Source of the DNA: Acidobacteria bacterium Ga0077534 | GTDB lineage: Bacteria; Acidobacteriota; Blastocatellia; Pyrinomonadales; Pyrinomonadaceae | Direction of reading: 5' to 3' | NCBI GenBank assembly: GCA_001464455.1 | Contig: LNEI01000016.1 | Coordinates: 1-64,000, forward strand | DNA: 64,000 nt | In this document: piece by piece, positions 1 through 13,625 of the stretch | Layout: each line of letters begins with the position of its first letter | Numbering within the stretch: the stretch's first letter is position 1 | Position numbers and translations under genes: made by a program | The notes under the pieces: generated by a model | The model's input: only the letters and a program-made list of their open reading frames with translations | Databases searched by the model: none | Told to the model about the DNA's origin: nothing

Positions 1-97
1 GATCGCCCCGATCGCAATGGAAAAAGGACTCCGCTTCGCGATCCGCGAAGGCGGCAGAACAGTTGGAGCCGGAACGGTTTCAGAAGTAGTTTTGTAA
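1..97 (+). CDS. tuf: Elongation factor Tu, C-terminal fragment
   Basis: The window opens inside a gene whose reading frame (codons from base 2) ends at the TAA at 95-97. The last residues ([19 protein letters not shown]) are the highly conserved C-terminal beta-barrel end of EF-Tu, the GTPase that delivers aminoacyl-tRNA to the ribosome. Only about 31 codons are visible. The following rpmG, tRNA-Trp, secE and nusG are the standard neighbours of a bacterial tuf copy, which supports the call. The terminal VSEVVL is a slightly unusual ending but within family variation. Confidence 0.95.
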   Translation, partial: IAPIAMEKGLRFAIREGGRTVGAGTVSEVVL

Positions 98-107
98 GAT
101 TGGTAGC

Positions 108-170
108 CAGTGGTCAGCAGCCAGTAGTCAGAATGATTGCTTGCTGCTGGCCACCGACCACCGACCACTG
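108..170. repeat. Imperfect hairpin of degenerate 7-mers, tuf-rpmG spacer
   Basis: Left arm 108-131 is built of 7-base units (CAGTGGT, CAGCAGC, CAGTAGT). Right arm 144-170 contains CCACCGA twice and pairs with the left arm; the mismatches are transitions, so in RNA many become G-U pairs. It fills the spacer just before the rpmG ribosome binding site. See similar elements at 350-412, 1798-1860 and 3549-3576. Confidence 0.6.
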
Positions 171-178
171 AGGTAAAA

Positions 179-340
179 ATGGCTAAAGGCTCGAGAGACA
201 ATATTATTTTGCAGTGCACTGAGTGCAAAGAGCGGAACTACGTAACAACGAAGAACAAGAAGAACACGCCCGGAAGGCTTGAGTTCAACAAGTTCTGCCG
301 TCGCTGCCGCTGCCACCGGCTGCACAGAGAGAACAAGTAA
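179..340 (+). CDS. rpmG: 50S ribosomal protein L33
   Basis: The 53-residue protein starts [16 protein letters not shown] and is the zinc-binding form of L33, with cysteine pairs CTEC and CRRC and a basic C-terminus. L33 is a small protein of the large subunit near the E site. An in-frame start exists upstream at 137, but ATG 179 is preceded by the Shine-Dalgarno-like GAGGT and gives the usual family length, so it is preferred. The position between tuf and tRNA-Trp/secE is conserved in many bacteria. Confidence 0.96.
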   Translation: MAKGSRDNIILQCTECKERNYVTTKNKKNTPGRLEFNKFCRRCRCHRLHRENK

Positions 341-349
341 GTGGACAAC

Positions 350-412
350 GAATAGTGAATAGTGAACAGTTCCAGAGCTTTTACTATTCACTGTTAACTG
401 TTCACTATTCAC
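350..412. repeat. 7-mer hairpin with perfect 16-bp arms
   Basis: Three tandem 7-mers (GAATAGT, GAATAGT, GAACAGT, 350-370) are followed after a short loop by four complementary 7-mers (ACTATTC, ACTGTTA, ACTGTTC, ACTATTC, 383-410). Bases 355-370 and 397-412 are exact reverse complements. The element abuts the first base of the mature tRNA-Trp, so it would lie in the 5' leader of the tRNA precursor. Confidence 0.8.
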
Positions 413-488
413 AGGGGTATGGTGTCAATGGTTAGCATGGAGGTCTCCAAAACCTTAGGTGCGGGTTCGAGTCCTGCTACCCCTGCCA
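413..488 (+). tRNA. trnW: tRNA-Trp (anticodon CCA)
   Basis: A full cloverleaf can be folded by hand. The acceptor stem AGGGGTA (413-419) pairs with TACCCCT (478-484), followed by discriminator G485 and an encoded CCA (486-488). The anticodon stem GAGGT/ACCTT closes a loop CTCCAAA with anticodon CCA at 447-449, which reads UGG (Trp). The T arm GCGGG-TTCGAGT-CCTGC is canonical. Location between rpmG and secE is a conserved arrangement. Confidence 0.97.
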
Positions 489-515
489 TATAATTGATTT
501 TTAGGAGAAAGAACG

Positions 516-752
516 GTGTCAGAAGCAGCAATTGAAGGAAAACAGAAAGAGGGTATCGGCGAATTTGTTCAGAAGACACGTGCCGAGCTCGATAAGACCA
601 CGTTTCCTTCATCGGAGGACGTGAAGAATACGACGATCATCGTGATCTTGAACGTATTCTTTTTCGCCGCTTACTTGTTCTTGATCGATCAGGGCTGGGT
701 GTACGTCATTCAGGGATTGACCTGGGTGATCAATCAGATCGCCGGAGTTTAA
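516..752 (+). CDS. secE: Preprotein translocase subunit SecE
   Basis: The 78-residue protein has the short bacterial SecE layout: an amphipathic N-terminal half ([19 protein letters not shown]) and one transmembrane helix at about residues 39-61. SecE clamps SecY in the SecYEG protein-conducting channel of the inner membrane. Translation probably starts at GTG 516, preceded by AGGAGA. The amphipathic segment with its conserved tension between basic residues and the membrane helix, plus nusG starting 11 bases after the stop, make the call firm. Confidence 0.95.
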   Translation: MSEAAIEGKQKEGIGEFVQKTRAELDKTTFPSSEDVKNTTIIVILNVFFFAAYLFLIDQGWVYVIQGLTWVINQIAGV

Positions 753-763
753 GGAATTTCACG

Positions 764-1324
764 ATGAAGCAGTGGTATTTTATCCACACCTATTCGGGAC
801 ACGAGAATAAGGTGGTCGAGAGTCTTGGTGCACGCATCCGCGATATGGAGCTTGCCGACCAGATCACCGAAGTGTTGCTGCCGAAGGAAAAAGTCGTCGA
901 AATGCGCGGCAATAAGGAGTATGTTTCGGAGCGGATGTTCTATCCCGGATACGTACTTGTTGAGGTCGATTGTGACGAGAAGGGTAAGATCCCGGATAAC
1001 GTTTTTCACGCGATCAAATCGACGCCGAAGGTGACTGGTTTTCTTGGCGGAAAGCAGCCAACGCCGCTAACGCAGGCTGAGGTCGACCAGATCATTAACA
1101 ATATCGAGGTCGCGACCGAGAAGCCGAAGCCGAAGTTTACTTACGATGTCGGCGAGGTCGTCCGAATCAAGTCGGGGCCATTTGCGAGCTTTACAGGTAA
1201 GGTCGAGGAAGTAAACGAAGATAAATCGACCCTTAAGGTCTCGATCACGATCTTCGGCCGCTCGACGCCTTACGAACTAAGCTTCCTTGAGGTTGAAAAG
1301 GTTACTTTTGCGGAAGAAGAATAG
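764..1324 (+). CDS. nusG: Transcription termination/antitermination protein NusG
   Basis: The 186-residue protein has the NGN domain (starts [14 protein letters not shown], includes FYPGYVLVE) and a C-terminal KOW domain from about residue 128 ([19 protein letters not shown]). NusG binds the RNA polymerase clamp and links it to ribosomal protein S10 or Rho. The start ATG 764 follows AAGGAATTTCACG. It sits in the canonical secE-nusG-rplK order and is very likely co-transcribed with both. Confidence 0.97.
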   Translation: MKQWYFIHTYSGHENKVVESLGARIRDMELADQITEVLLPKEKVVEMRGNKEYVSERMFYPGYVLVEVDCDEKGKIPDNVFHAIKSTPKVTGFLGGKQPTPLTQAEVDQIINNIEVATEKPKPKFTYDVGEVVRIKSGPFASFTGKVEEVNEDKSTLKVSITIFGRSTPYELSFLEVEKVTFAEEE

Positions 1325-1368
1325 AAGAGGACATTCCCTGAGATTTTGGGATCGTTAATCGAAAGAAC

Positions 1369-1797
1369 ATGGCAAAGAAGATAGAAGGTTACATTAAATT
1401 GCAGATCCCGGCGGGTAAGGCTAATCCTGCTCCGCCGATCGGGCCTGCTTTGGGTCAGCACGGCGTTAACATTATGGAATTCTGCAAGGCGTTCAACGCC
1501 AAGACGCAGAATGACGATCCGGATATGAAGATCCCGGTCGTGATCACCGTGTACGCCGATCGCTCGTTTACATTTGAAACAAAAACACCGCCCGCAGCCG
1601 ACCTTTTGAGAAAGGCTTCGGGTATTGCAAAGGGTTCTGGCAAGGCAAACAAAGAAAAGGTCGGCTCGATATCGAAAGCAAAGATCGAGGAGATCGCCAG
1701 ACTGAAAATGGTTGATCTAAACACGTCGAACGTCGAAGCAGCAATGCGTACGATCGAGGGAACGGCTAGATCGATGGGACTTACAATAGAAGGATAA
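1369..1797 (+). CDS. rplK: 50S ribosomal protein L11
   Basis: At 142 residues it has normal L11 length. The N-terminal domain has [20 protein letters not shown], the proline-rich segment contacted by thiopeptides and release factors, and the C-terminal domain binds the GTPase-associated region of 23S rRNA. The start is ATG 1369. It is followed by a 102-base spacer containing a 7-mer hairpin and then rplA. Confidence 0.97.
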   Translation: MAKKIEGYIKLQIPAGKANPAPPIGPALGQHGVNIMEFCKAFNAKTQNDDPDMKIPVVITVYADRSFTFETKTPPAADLLRKASGIAKGSGKANKEKVGSISKAKIEEIARLKMVDLNTSNVEAAMRTIEGTARSMGLTIEG

Positions 1798-1860
1798 GGC
1801 AAAAGGCGAAAGGAAAGAGGCAGAAAAAGTTTTTGCCTTTAACCTTCCGACTTTCTCCTT
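1798..1860. repeat. 7-mer hairpin between rplK and rplA
   Basis: Purine-rich 7-mers GGCAAAA, GGCGAAA, GGAAAGA, GGCAGAA (1798-1825) run directly into pyrimidine-rich 7-mers TTTTTGC, CTTTAAC, CTTCCGA, CTTTCTC (1830-1857). The halves are imperfect reverse complements and fold into a long hairpin starting immediately after the rplK stop codon. Confidence 0.7.
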
Positions 1861-1899
1861 GGGAGAACGCTCACGCGTTCGTTACTACCTGGAGGTAAA

Positions 1900-2592
1900 A
1901 TGAAAAGAGGCAAGAAATACCTTGCCGCACTCGAGAAAGTCGAGGCGGGCAAGAAACACACCCTTGACGAAGCGATCACGAAACTGAAAGAGATCGCCTT
2001 CGCAAAATTCGACGAAACAGTAGAACTGACGATGTGGCTCGGCGTTGACCCGCGTAAAGCGGATCAGCTCGTTCGAGGCACCATTGTGCTTCCGCACGGG
2101 CTTGGCGGTGCGACCAAAAAGGTCGTTGTCATTGCCCAGGGCGACAAGATCCGCGAGGCCCAGGAAGCCGGTGCGGACGAAGCCGGTGGCGACGAGATAC
2201 TCGAACGCATCAAAGGCGGCTGGCTCGACTTCGACGCTTTGATCGCGACACCGGACATGATGGGCAAGGTCGGACAGCTCGGTAAGGTCCTCGGCCCACG
2301 CGGCCTGATGCCTAACCCAAAGACCGGAACGGTGACCATGGATGTCGCAACCGCGATCCAGGAAACTAAAGCAGGTAAGGTCGAGTATCGTGTTGATAAG
2401 ACTGGAGTTATCCATTCGCCGGTTGGCAAGATCTCGTTTGACTCGGCGAAGCTCGAGGAAAACACTCGCGTTCTTATCGGCGCCGTCATCAAGGCAAAGC
2501 CGACGACCGCGAAGGGCCGTTATCTGAAAAAGATCAATGTAGCAGCGACGATGAGCCCGGGCGTTTTGCTCGATGAGCTGGCGTACGTTTAA
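1900..2592 (+). CDS. rplA: 50S ribosomal protein L1
   Basis: The 230-residue protein contains the signature [18 protein letters not shown] and the usual L1 two-domain length. L1 forms the mobile L1 stalk on 23S rRNA and in many bacteria represses its own rplK-rplA mRNA. It starts at ATG 1900 after the strong ribosome binding site CTGGAGGT. No clear L1-binding mimic was identified upstream; the spacer is dominated by the 7-mer hairpin. Confidence 0.97.
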   Translation: MKRGKKYLAALEKVEAGKKHTLDEAITKLKEIAFAKFDETVELTMWLGVDPRKADQLVRGTIVLPHGLGGATKKVVVIAQGDKIREAQEAGADEAGGDEILERIKGGWLDFDALIATPDMMGKVGQLGKVLGPRGLMPNPKTGTVTMDVATAIQETKAGKVEYRVDKTGVIHSPVGKISFDSAKLEENTRVLIGAVIKAKPTTAKGRYLKKINVAATMSPGVLLDELAYV

Positions 2593-2606
2593 GTGAGGAG
2601 TCAGAA

Positions 2607-2698
2607 CCGGAAGCGATAGCGTCCGGGGTTTTCCGGGTGGCGAAAAGAACCACCCCGTCAGCCCAAAGCGGCTGACACCCCTCCTTCGCAAGGAGGGG
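2607..2698. repeat. Multi-hairpin element in the rplJ leader
   Basis: Two perfect small hairpins lie in the spacer before rplJ: GTCAGCC/GGCTGAC (2657-2663 with 2670-2676) and CCCCTCCTT/AAGGAGGGG (2678-2686 with 2690-2698, loop CGC). A weaker one (CCGGA..TCCGG) lies upstream near 2615. The second hairpin ends ten bases before the ribosome binding site CAGGAGGT. The layout resembles intergenic repeats I know from many soil bacteria rather than the canonical L10 leader fold. Confidence 0.65.
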
Positions 2699-2711
2699 AG
2701 CAGGAGGTAAA

Positions 2712-3497
2712 ATGAAATCAAGAGAAACAAAAGCAAAAGATCTGGCCATCCTTACCGAATCGCTGCAGAACTCGACGTCGGCAATGGTCGTTAGTTTTAA
2801 CGGCGTGACGGTTACCAAGGATCAGGAGTTTCGAAGTCAGCTTCGTGAAGCAGGGGCGAAATATCAGGTCGTAAAGAACACGTTGGCACGTATTGCGGTC
2901 AAAGGAACGCAGTTCGAAGATGCTACGGAATCTTTGAAAGGCGTCACGGCAATTGCGTGGACCGACGGCGATCCGGTCGTTCTGTCGAAGGCCGTTTCGA
3001 AGTTCATGAAGGAGAATGACAAGATCTACACCTTTAAGACGGGTGTTGTCGATGGCAAGCTTGTCAATCTCGAACAGCTTACGACGATCGCGAATCTGCC
3101 TTCGAAGGAAGAGCTTATTTCGAAACTCCTTTTCGTGCTCAATGCACAGGCGCAACGTATCGTTACCGTCATCAACGCGGTTCCGCGTGATCTGGCTGTC
3201 GTGATCAAGCAGATCGGCGAACAGGAAGGGCGTTCAGCTGGTACGCCTGCGGTTCAAGAAGCGGCTCCAGTTGAGGAAACTTCGCCCGCGGTCGCGGTTG
3301 AGTCAGATGGCGAGGCGGCCCAAGCCCCGGTAGAGCAGGCTGAAGAGGCTCAAGAGTCACGAGAAAATGACCAGGATCCAGGTTCGCCCGAGGGCGAACA
3401 GGCTGCAGTCGCAGCGGAAGAAGCTCCGGCAGAAGAGCCGGCGGCCGAAACCGAAGCTCCAGCGGAAGAAACTTCGGAAGAAGAACCTGCTGCATAG
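2712..3497 (+). CDS. rplJ: 50S ribosomal protein L10 with long acidic C-terminal tail
   Basis: Residues 1-170 are a normal L10: an N-terminal rRNA-binding domain (VVSFNGVTVTKDQEFRSQLR, YQVVKNTLARIA) and the C-terminal helix that anchors L7/L12 dimers. Residues 171-261 are an added tail made almost only of Ala, Glu, Pro and Gln (about 90 residues, bases 3222-3494). Bacterial L10 is usually 165-180 residues, so this protein is about half as long again. There is no frameshift; the tail reads through to TAG 3495. The start is ATG 2712 after CAGGAGGT. The tail could affect stalk dynamics or simply be a lineage-specific disordered extension. Confidence 0.93.
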   Translation: MKSRETKAKDLAILTESLQNSTSAMVVSFNGVTVTKDQEFRSQLREAGAKYQVVKNTLARIAVKGTQFEDATESLKGVTAIAWTDGDPVVLSKAVSKFMKENDKIYTFKTGVVDGKLVNLEQLTTIANLPSKEELISKLLFVLNAQAQRIVTVINAVPRDLAVVIKQIGEQEGRSAGTPAVQEAAPVEETSPAVAVESDGEAAQAPVEQAEEAQESRENDQDPGSPEGEQAAVAAEEAPAEEPAAETEAPAEETSEEEPAA

Positions 3498-3835
3498 GTT
3501 TATGCTCGTGCCGAACCGGCACTTAGCTGGTGATCGCGAGCAAAAAGGATTTGAAATTTATAATTTCAAATTTGAGATAGGTGGGTGAAATACCTCGCCG
3601 GAAGCCGTACTCAAGGAAAAACGGGCCGCGTGATTTGTCAGGTCACAGTCGGCTTCGGACAGAAACGAAAAGGTGATGCAACCCGTTTCGAATTTGTCCC
3701 TGGGTTCTAAGCGGCAAAGACAAACGTTCGTAGTTCGTGGCTTGTTTTTCGTTGCTGGGAGTAGTGCAGCGATCAATGAACAACCAACGACGGACAAGTT
3801 ATTAAGAACCCTAAATAGGAGATAGATAAATAATC
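3498..3835 (+). other. rplJ-rplL spacer, 338 bp without a gene
   Basis: I find no credible gene here. It contains an AT-rich 7-mer hairpin (3549-3576) and a G/C-mixed stretch (about 3585-3800) with several short self-complementary words. The last bases carry the rplL ribosome binding site AGGAGATAG. The spacing is longer than usual for rplJ-rplL, leaving room for an additional promoter or RNA processing site that would raise L7/L12 output, but no convincing -35/-10 pair was recognised. Confidence 0.5.
3549..3576. repeat. AT-rich 7-mer hairpin
   Basis: Four 7-mers ATTTGAA, ATTTATA, ATTTCAA, ATTTGAG. Bases 3549-3558 and 3562-3571 are perfect 10-bp inverted repeats around a TAT loop. It has the same period-7 design as the hairpins at 108, 350 and 1798 but a different base composition. 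Confidence 0.75.
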
Positions 3836-4222
3836 ATGGCAACCACTAAAGCAGACGTAGTTGAATTTTTGAAAGGCATGACGCTTCTCGAAGCGTCGGA
3901 ATTGGTCAAAGAACTCGAAGAAGTGTTCGGCGTTTCCGCAGCAGCGGCAGCGGCTCCAATGATGATGGCGGCTCCGGCAGGCGGCGACGCTCCGGCAGCA
4001 GAAGAGAAAGATTCATTTGATGTCATTCTCACCTCGGCCGGCGGCAACAAGATCGCAGTCATCAAAGTCGTTCGCGAGATCGTTGCAGGCCTCGGCCTCA
4101 AGGAAGCTAAGGATCTTGTCGATGCTGCTCCGAAAGCCCTCAAAGAAGGCGTTTCGAAGGCAGAAGCTGATGAGATCGCTGTCAAGCTCAAGGACGCGGG
4201 TGCGACTGTCGAGCTTAAATAG
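3836..4222 (+). CDS. rplL: 50S ribosomal protein L7/L12
   Basis: The 128-residue protein has the L7/L12 architecture: N-terminal dimerisation domain ([20 protein letters not shown]), an Ala/Met-rich flexible hinge (about residues 38-60), and the conserved C-terminal domain that recruits translation factors ([20 protein letters not shown]). Several copies sit on the L10 stalk. The start is ATG 3836. A hairpin terminator or attenuator follows 21 bases after the stop. Confidence 0.97.
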   Translation: MATTKADVVEFLKGMTLLEASELVKELEEVFGVSAAAAAAPMMMAAPAGGDAPAAEEKDSFDVILTSAGGNKIAVIKVVREIVAGLGLKEAKDLVDAAPKALKEGVSKAEADEIAVKLKDAGATVELK

Positions 4223-4671
4223 CCGATCGTTTTTGATGGAAATGGTTGGTCGGAAACGCAATATGCGGTTTCGACCAACCTTTTACCACGAAGCGCGGTC
4301 GAAAATAATTATTGCTTTTTTGGCCAATGGCTGATAAGCTACTCTGTTCGCAGCACCAACTTATTTTCTTGGTTTTGCGAATTCGGCCGATGGCCTTTTT
4401 AAGGAATTTACCGTGAAAGCGGTGGGTCCCGCTGGTTTTAGACGCGGTTTTAAGGCCGCAAAATTGGAGAGTTGGTGTCCCTTTTTGGCACGCTCGGAAC
4501 ACGGATATAGTAGCAGTAACTGCTCGAAAGCGGTCTGGGTAAGCTTTACCTAGGGCCGCATTTGCCGTCTCTATTTGAAAGGATTACCGCGAAAACCTTG
4601 CTACGAGTGCATCGTACCAGCAAGTTTCGCAAAAATCAACAGGTTTTTATATAGCCCGCAATTTTAATAAT
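4223..4671 (+). other. rplL-rpoB spacer, 449 bp, structured
   Basis: No gene is supported. Besides the attenuator-like hairpin at 4244-4284, the stretch has a small inverted repeat GGTAA-GCT-TTACC (4538-4550) and other GC-rich self-complementary words. The rpoB start is preceded by an AT-rich segment without a clear Shine-Dalgarno. The length and structure are consistent with partial termination and separate control of rpoBC relative to the ribosomal genes, as known for this locus in Escherichia coli, but that is inference. Confidence 0.5.
4244..4284 (+). terminator. Attenuator/terminator hairpin between rplL and rpoB
   Basis: GGTTGGTCGGAAAC (4244-4257) pairs with GTTTCGACCAACC (4268-4280), with one extra G in the left arm and an inner CGCAATATGCG loop that can itself pair. 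It is followed by TTTTA. The short T-run suggests partial rather than complete termination, as expected because rpoB must still be transcribed. Confidence 0.65.
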
Positions 4672-9123
<4,452 letters not shown>

Positions 9124-9199
9124 TTCCGGAGTTTCGGAGAGTTGCGAAGTTTCAGAGTTAAAACTTCGCAACTTCGTAACACTGTAACTCTGCCAACTT
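9124..9199. repeat. 8-mer hairpin between rpoB and rpoC
   Basis: AGTTGCGAAGTTT (9140-9152) and AAACTTCGCAACT (9161-9173) are inverted repeats. On the minus strand the right half reads as 8-mer units GTTACAGT, GTTACGAA, GTTGCGAA, GTTTTAA. It fills nearly the whole rpoB-rpoC spacer and belongs to the same class of short-period degenerate hairpins as those near rpmG and rplK. Confidence 0.7.
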
Positions 9200-9211
9200 T
9201 ATTGGAGATAT

Positions 9212-12200
9212 ATGTTTCGATTTAATAACGAAAACAAAACGCAGCTGACGACAAATTACGAAGCGATCCGCATCAGTCTCGCCTCACCGGAAAAGATCCA
9301 TTCGTGGTCGCATGGTGAGGTCACAAAGCCGGAGACGATCAACTATCGAACGTTCAAACCTGAACGAGACGGCTTATTTTGTGCACGCATCTTCGGGCCC
9401 GTTTCGGACTGGGAGTGCTTGTGCGGTAAGTACAAGCGAATGAAGCACCGCGGCGTTATATGCGACAAATGCGGCGTAGAAGTCACGCAGTCCAAGGTTC
9501 GCCGCGAACGCCTCGGCCACATCAATCTTGCATCGCCGTGTTCGCACGTCTGGTTCTTTAAGGGCCTTCCGAGCCGAATTGGCCACTTGCTCGATATCAC
9601 GCTGCGTGATCTCGAGAAGATCCTCTATTTCGAAACTTACATCGTTGTTGACGAAGGTGACGTGCCTGACCTCAAGCAGAAGGATCTGCTTTCCGACGAG
9701 CGGTTTCGCGAACTGACCCGTGATTATCCAAACCAGTTCATCGCGAAGATGGGAGCCGAGGCGATCAAAGATCTGCTTGCTCAGATCAACGTAGCCGAAC
9801 TCGTCGACGAACTCCGCATAAAGATGCGTGAGGAAACGTCGCAGCAGAAAAAGCTGAAGTATTCCAAGCGCTTGAAGGTTTCGAACTCGTTCCTTCGTTC
9901 GGGTAACAACCCGCAGTGGATGATCCTGGACGTCATTCCAGTCATTCCACCGGAGCTTCGCCCACTCGTGCCCCTCGACGGCGGACGCTTTGCGACTTCG
10001 GATCTTAACGATCTGTACCGCCGGGTTATCAACCGTAACAACCGTCTGAAGAAGCTCATCGAACTTCGAGCTCCTGAAGTTATCGTTCGTAATGAAAAAC
10101 GAATGCTGCAGGAAGCAGTCGATGCGTTATTCGACAACGGACGCCGCGGCCGCGTGCTGCGTGGTGCGAACAATCGCCCGCTCAAATCGCTTTCGGGCAC
10201 ACTTAAGGGTAAACAGGGACGTTTCCGTCAGAATCTGCTCGGTAAGCGTGTTGATTACTCGGGACGTTCGGTAATCGTTGTCGGCCCCGAGTTAAAGCTT
10301 CACCAGTGCGGATTGCCGAAGAAGATGGCCCTTGAGCTGTTTAAGCCATTTATCTACAACAAGTTAGAAAAAGATCAGCACGCTGCGACCATCAAACAGG
10401 CCCGCGAAATGGTCGAACGTCAGGAGCCGATCGTCTGGGACATTCTCGAAGAGGTCATTCGCGAGCATCCGGTCCTTCTGAACCGTGCTCCGACGCTTCA
10501 CCGTCTCGGTATCCAGGCTTTTGAGCCAGTTTTGGTCGAAGGTAAGGCTATTAAAATTCACCCGCTCGTCTGTTCGGCTTTCAACGCCGACTTCGACGGT
10601 GACCAGATGGCTGTTCACATTCCGCTGTCGGCAGAGGCTCAGATCGAAGCAAGCGTTTTGATGCTTGCGTCGAACAACCTTCTTTCGCCGGCATCGGGCC
10701 AGCCGATCGCGGTTCCTTCGCAGGATATCGTCCTCGGATGTTATTACCTGACACTCGCCCGTGATGAGATGAAGGGCGACGGTAAGGTGTTCGGCTCGAT
10801 CGAAGAGGTCTTGCTTGCACTCGACGCAGGTGCTGTCGAGACTCAAACGAAGATCAAACTCCGATGGAGAGGCGACCTCGTTGACCTCACCCTCGAGCAC
10901 AGTCCGCAGGACGTGATGCGGGCGACGGTTCGTGAAAATGTCGACCTTATACTCGATACGACCGTCGGCCGAGCGATCTTTAACGAACGCCTTACGCGTG
11001 ACGGATTGCCGTATGTAAATGGCGTCTTCAAGAAGAAAGGCCTGCAATCGCTCGTGACATTCTGTCACCTCCGGCTCGGCCATGAGCACACGGTTGCTCT
11101 TCTCGACGACCTCAAGTCAATGGGCTTCCTTTACGCGACCAAGGCGGGCGTGTCAATCGGTATTGACGACATGGTTACGCCGGCGTCGAAGAAGGGCATC
11201 ATCGAAAAGGCACAGAAGGAAGTAGAAAAGCTTCGCCTTCAGTATCAGGAAGCGACCATGACCGACCTTGAGCGTACCAATAAGGTGACCGCAATTTGGT
11301 CGGACGTGACCGATCACGTCGCGAAGGAAATGTTCGCGGCGATGAACAAACGCGAAAAGGAACGCAAAGAGCTCAATCCGATCCTCGTCATGGCCGATTC
11401 CGGTGCCCGAGGTTCCGAAGCTCAGATCCGTCAGCTCGCCGGTATGCGAGGCCTGATGGCCAAGCCATCGGGCGAGATCATCGAAAACCCGATCCTTGCT
11501 AACTTCCGCGAAGGTTTGGACGTTCTGCAGTACTTCATCTCGACGCACGGTGCCCGTAAGGGTCTCGCCGATACGGCATTGAAAACGGCTGACTCGGGGT
11601 ATCTGACTCGCCGCTTGGTCGACGTCGCTCAGGACGTGATCGTGTCCGAACAGGATTGCGGTACGCTTCGCGGCGTCTGGGCCGAGGCCATCATCCGAAA
11701 CGGTGAAGAGGTTGAGTCATTACGCGACCGCATCGTCGGCTGTACATCGCTCGATGACATTATCGATCCGGTGGACGGAAACGTGCTCGTCGAAGCAAAC
11801 CAGGAGATCGACGAAGATCTCGGTGCTCAGGTACAGCTTTCGGGCCTGCAGAAGGTCCGCATTCGTTCAGCCCTGACGTGCGAAACACGTCGCGGCATCT
11901 GCGTAAAATGCTACGGTCGAAACCTCGCAACCGGCAACACGGTCGAGATCGGCGAAGCAGTCGGCGTTATCGCCGCACAGTCGATCGGTGAGCCCGGAAC
12001 GCAGCTGACGATGAGAACGTTCCACGTCGGCGGTACGGCACGTCTCGAACAGGAGACGAAACACGTCGCGGCAATGGACGGCACCGTGAAGTTCGGGCCG
12101 GACATGAAGGTCATCAAGAACCGTGGCGGCGAATTTGTTTCGTTGAGACGACAATCTGAGATCGCTCTTGTCGATGAGCGTGGCCGCGAGGTTGCCCATT

Positions 12201-13522
12201 ACAAGATCGTTTACGGAGCCCAGATCCACGTCAAGGACGGCCAGAAGGTAAAGGAAGACGACGTTTTGGTTACGTGGGATCCGTTCACGTTCGCCATCCT
12301 TACCGAGGAATCCGGAACCATTAAGTATCAGGATCTCAAGGAAGGCAAGACGGTCGAAGAAGAGATCGATAAGGTCACCGGCCAGAAACGTCTCGTGGTG
12401 AAGGATTCTGACGAGAAGAACCAGCCGCGACTAGAGATCCGAAGCGGAAATAAGGTCCAAAAGACCTATCAGATGCCGATCCGGGCTAACCTTATCGTCG
12501 AAGATGGTGACGAAGTGAAGGCGGGTGATATCATCGCGAAGATCCCGCGTGAAACGACCAAGACAAAGGATATCGTCGGCGGTCTGCCGCGTGTCGTCGA
12601 GCTTTTCGAGGCACGCCGGCCGGGCGAGACGGCGATCATGTCTGAGATCAACGGTGTGGTCAGGTTCGGCCCGATCTCGAAGGGTAAACGTAAACTTATC
12701 ATCACCGGAGACGACGGCAGCGAACGCGAATACGACATCCCGCGTGGTACTCACATCAACGTGCAGGAAGAAGATCGCGTCCGTTCGGGCGAACCTCTCA
12801 TGGACGGACCACTCAACCCGCATGACATTCTTCGTGTTCTCGGTACGGGAGCCTTGCAGAATTACATTGTGAATGAGATCCAGGAAGTTTACCGCCTGCA
12901 GGGTGTGAACATCAACGATAAGCATATCGAGGTGATCGTTCGCCAGATGCTTAGATGGGTCAAGATCAAAGAGGTTGGCGACACGGAATTCCTGCTCGAA
13001 GAACAGGTCGATCGCTTCCGCTACGAGGATGAGAATGCTCGTGTTCGTGAGGAGGGCGGCCAGACAGCGGTCGGTGAACCTCTCTTGCTCGGTATCACGA
13101 AAGCCTCGCTTTCGACCGACTCGTTCATCTCGGCAGCCAGCTTCCAGGAGACGACACGCGTCCTTACCGAGGCGGCCATTTCGGGTCGCATTGATTATCT
13201 TCGCGGCCTCAAGGAAAACGTCATCATGGGACGTCTCATTCCTGCCGGAACCGGTATGAAATACTACCGCAACGTCAAGGTTGCTTACGATGCTACTGAG
13301 AATCGCAAGCAGGAGGACGAATTCGACGAAATGGGTGACTACATCCGCGGCGGCATCGATCTGCCGTTGCCCGCAGCACTCGCGGATGTTGTAAACGACG
13401 GATTTGTCGATGACGTGGACGAGGATCTCGATCTTGAGGTTGATGAGGTCGAGGCCGAAGAGGTCTTCGATATCGATGAGGCGATGAAGATCGAACTTGA
13501 CGACGAAGACGACGACATTTGA
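9212..13522 (+). CDS. rpoC: RNA polymerase beta' subunit
   Basis: The 1436-residue protein is complete. Zinc site 1 has C69, C71, C84 and C87. The active-site Mg motif NADFDGDQ spans residues 458-465. Zinc site 2 cysteines are seen in [10 protein letters not shown] and [11 protein letters not shown]. Bridge-helix and trigger-loop motifs ([16 protein letters not shown]) are conserved. The last 40 or so residues are strongly acidic ([18 protein letters not shown] and DDEDDDI), longer than in E. coli. The start is ATG 9212 after TTGGAGATAT. A strong terminator lies about 50 bases after the stop. Confidence 0.98.
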   Translation: MFRFNNENKTQLTTNYEAIRISLASPEKIHSWSHGEVTKPETINYRTFKPERDGLFCARIFGPVSDWECLCGKYKRMKHRGVICDKCGVEVTQSKVRRERLGHINLASPCSHVWFFKGLPSRIGHLLDITLRDLEKILYFETYIVVDEGDVPDLKQKDLLSDERFRELTRDYPNQFIAKMGAEAIKDLLAQINVAELVDELRIKMREETSQQKKLKYSKRLKVSNSFLRSGNNPQWMILDVIPVIPPELRPLVPLDGGRFATSDLNDLYRRVINRNNRLKKLIELRAPEVIVRNEKRMLQEAVDALFDNGRRGRVLRGANNRPLKSLSGTLKGKQGRFRQNLLGKRVDYSGRSVIVVGPELKLHQCGLPKKMALELFKPFIYNKLEKDQHAATIKQAREMVERQEPIVWDILEEVIREHPVLLNRAPTLHRLGIQAFEPVLVEGKAIKIHPLVCSAFNADFDGDQMAVHIPLSAEAQIEASVLMLASNNLLSPASGQPIAVPSQDIVLGCYYLTLARDEMKGDGKVFGSIEEVLLALDAGAVETQTKIKLRWRGDLVDLTLEHSPQDVMRATVRENVDLILDTTVGRAIFNERLTRDGLPYVNGVFKKKGLQSLVTFCHLRLGHEHTVALLDDLKSMGFLYATKAGVSIGIDDMVTPASKKGIIEKAQKEVEKLRLQYQEATMTDLERTNKVTAIWSDVTDHVAKEMFAAMNKREKERKELNPILVMADSGARGSEAQIRQLAGMRGLMAKPSGEIIENPILANFREGLDVLQYFISTHGARKGLADTALKTADSGYLTRRLVDVAQDVIVSEQDCGTLRGVWAEAIIRNGEEVESLRDRIVGCTSLDDIIDPVDGNVLVEANQEIDEDLGAQVQLSGLQKVRIRSALTCETRRGICVKCYGRNLATGNTVEIGEAVGVIAAQSIGEPGTQLTMRTFHVGGTARLEQETKHVAAMDGTVKFGPDMKVIKNRGGEFVSLRRQSEIALVDERGREVAHYKIVYGAQIHVKDGQKVKEDDVLVTWDPFTFAILTEESGTIKYQDLKEGKTVEEEIDKVTGQKRLVVKDSDEKNQPRLEIRSGNKVQKTYQMPIRANLIVEDGDEVKAGDIIAKIPRETTKTKDIVGGLPRVVELFEARRPGETAIMSEINGVVRFGPISKGKRKLIITGDDGSEREYDIPRGTHINVQEEDRVRSGEPLMDGPLNPHDILRVLGTGALQNYIVNEIQEVYRLQGVNINDKHIEVIVRQMLRWVKIKEVGDTEFLLEEQVDRFRYEDENARVREEGGQTAVGEPLLLGITKASLSTDSFISAASFQETTRVLTEAAISGRIDYLRGLKENVIMGRLIPAGTGMKYYRNVKVAYDATENRKQEDEFDEMGDYIRGGIDLPLPAALADVVNDGFVDDVDEDLDLEVDEVEAEEVFDIDEAMKIELDDEDDDI

Positions 13523-13568
13523 TCTAAGGACCGGTCAATAAGGCCGGGGAAGTTACTTTGACACATAG

Positions 13569-13603
13569 AAAAGGCGTGAAGCATTTGCCTCACGCCTTTT
13601 TTC
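13569..13603 (+). terminator. Rho-independent terminator after rpoC
   Basis: AAAAGGCGTGA (13569-13579) pairs perfectly with TCACGCCTTTT (13590-13600) around a 10-base loop, continuing into a T-run. It closes the rpoBC transcript and, read in reverse, could also serve the convergent Spy-like gene. Confidence 0.93.
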
Positions 13604-13625
13604 TAAAGAAAACGGAAGTTGAAAA

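Noticed and set aside
1885-2736. A 283-codon open frame on the minus strand
   Set aside because: Antisense to rplA and its flanks; composition is Arg/Leu-rich and the conserved plus-strand L1 explains the region.
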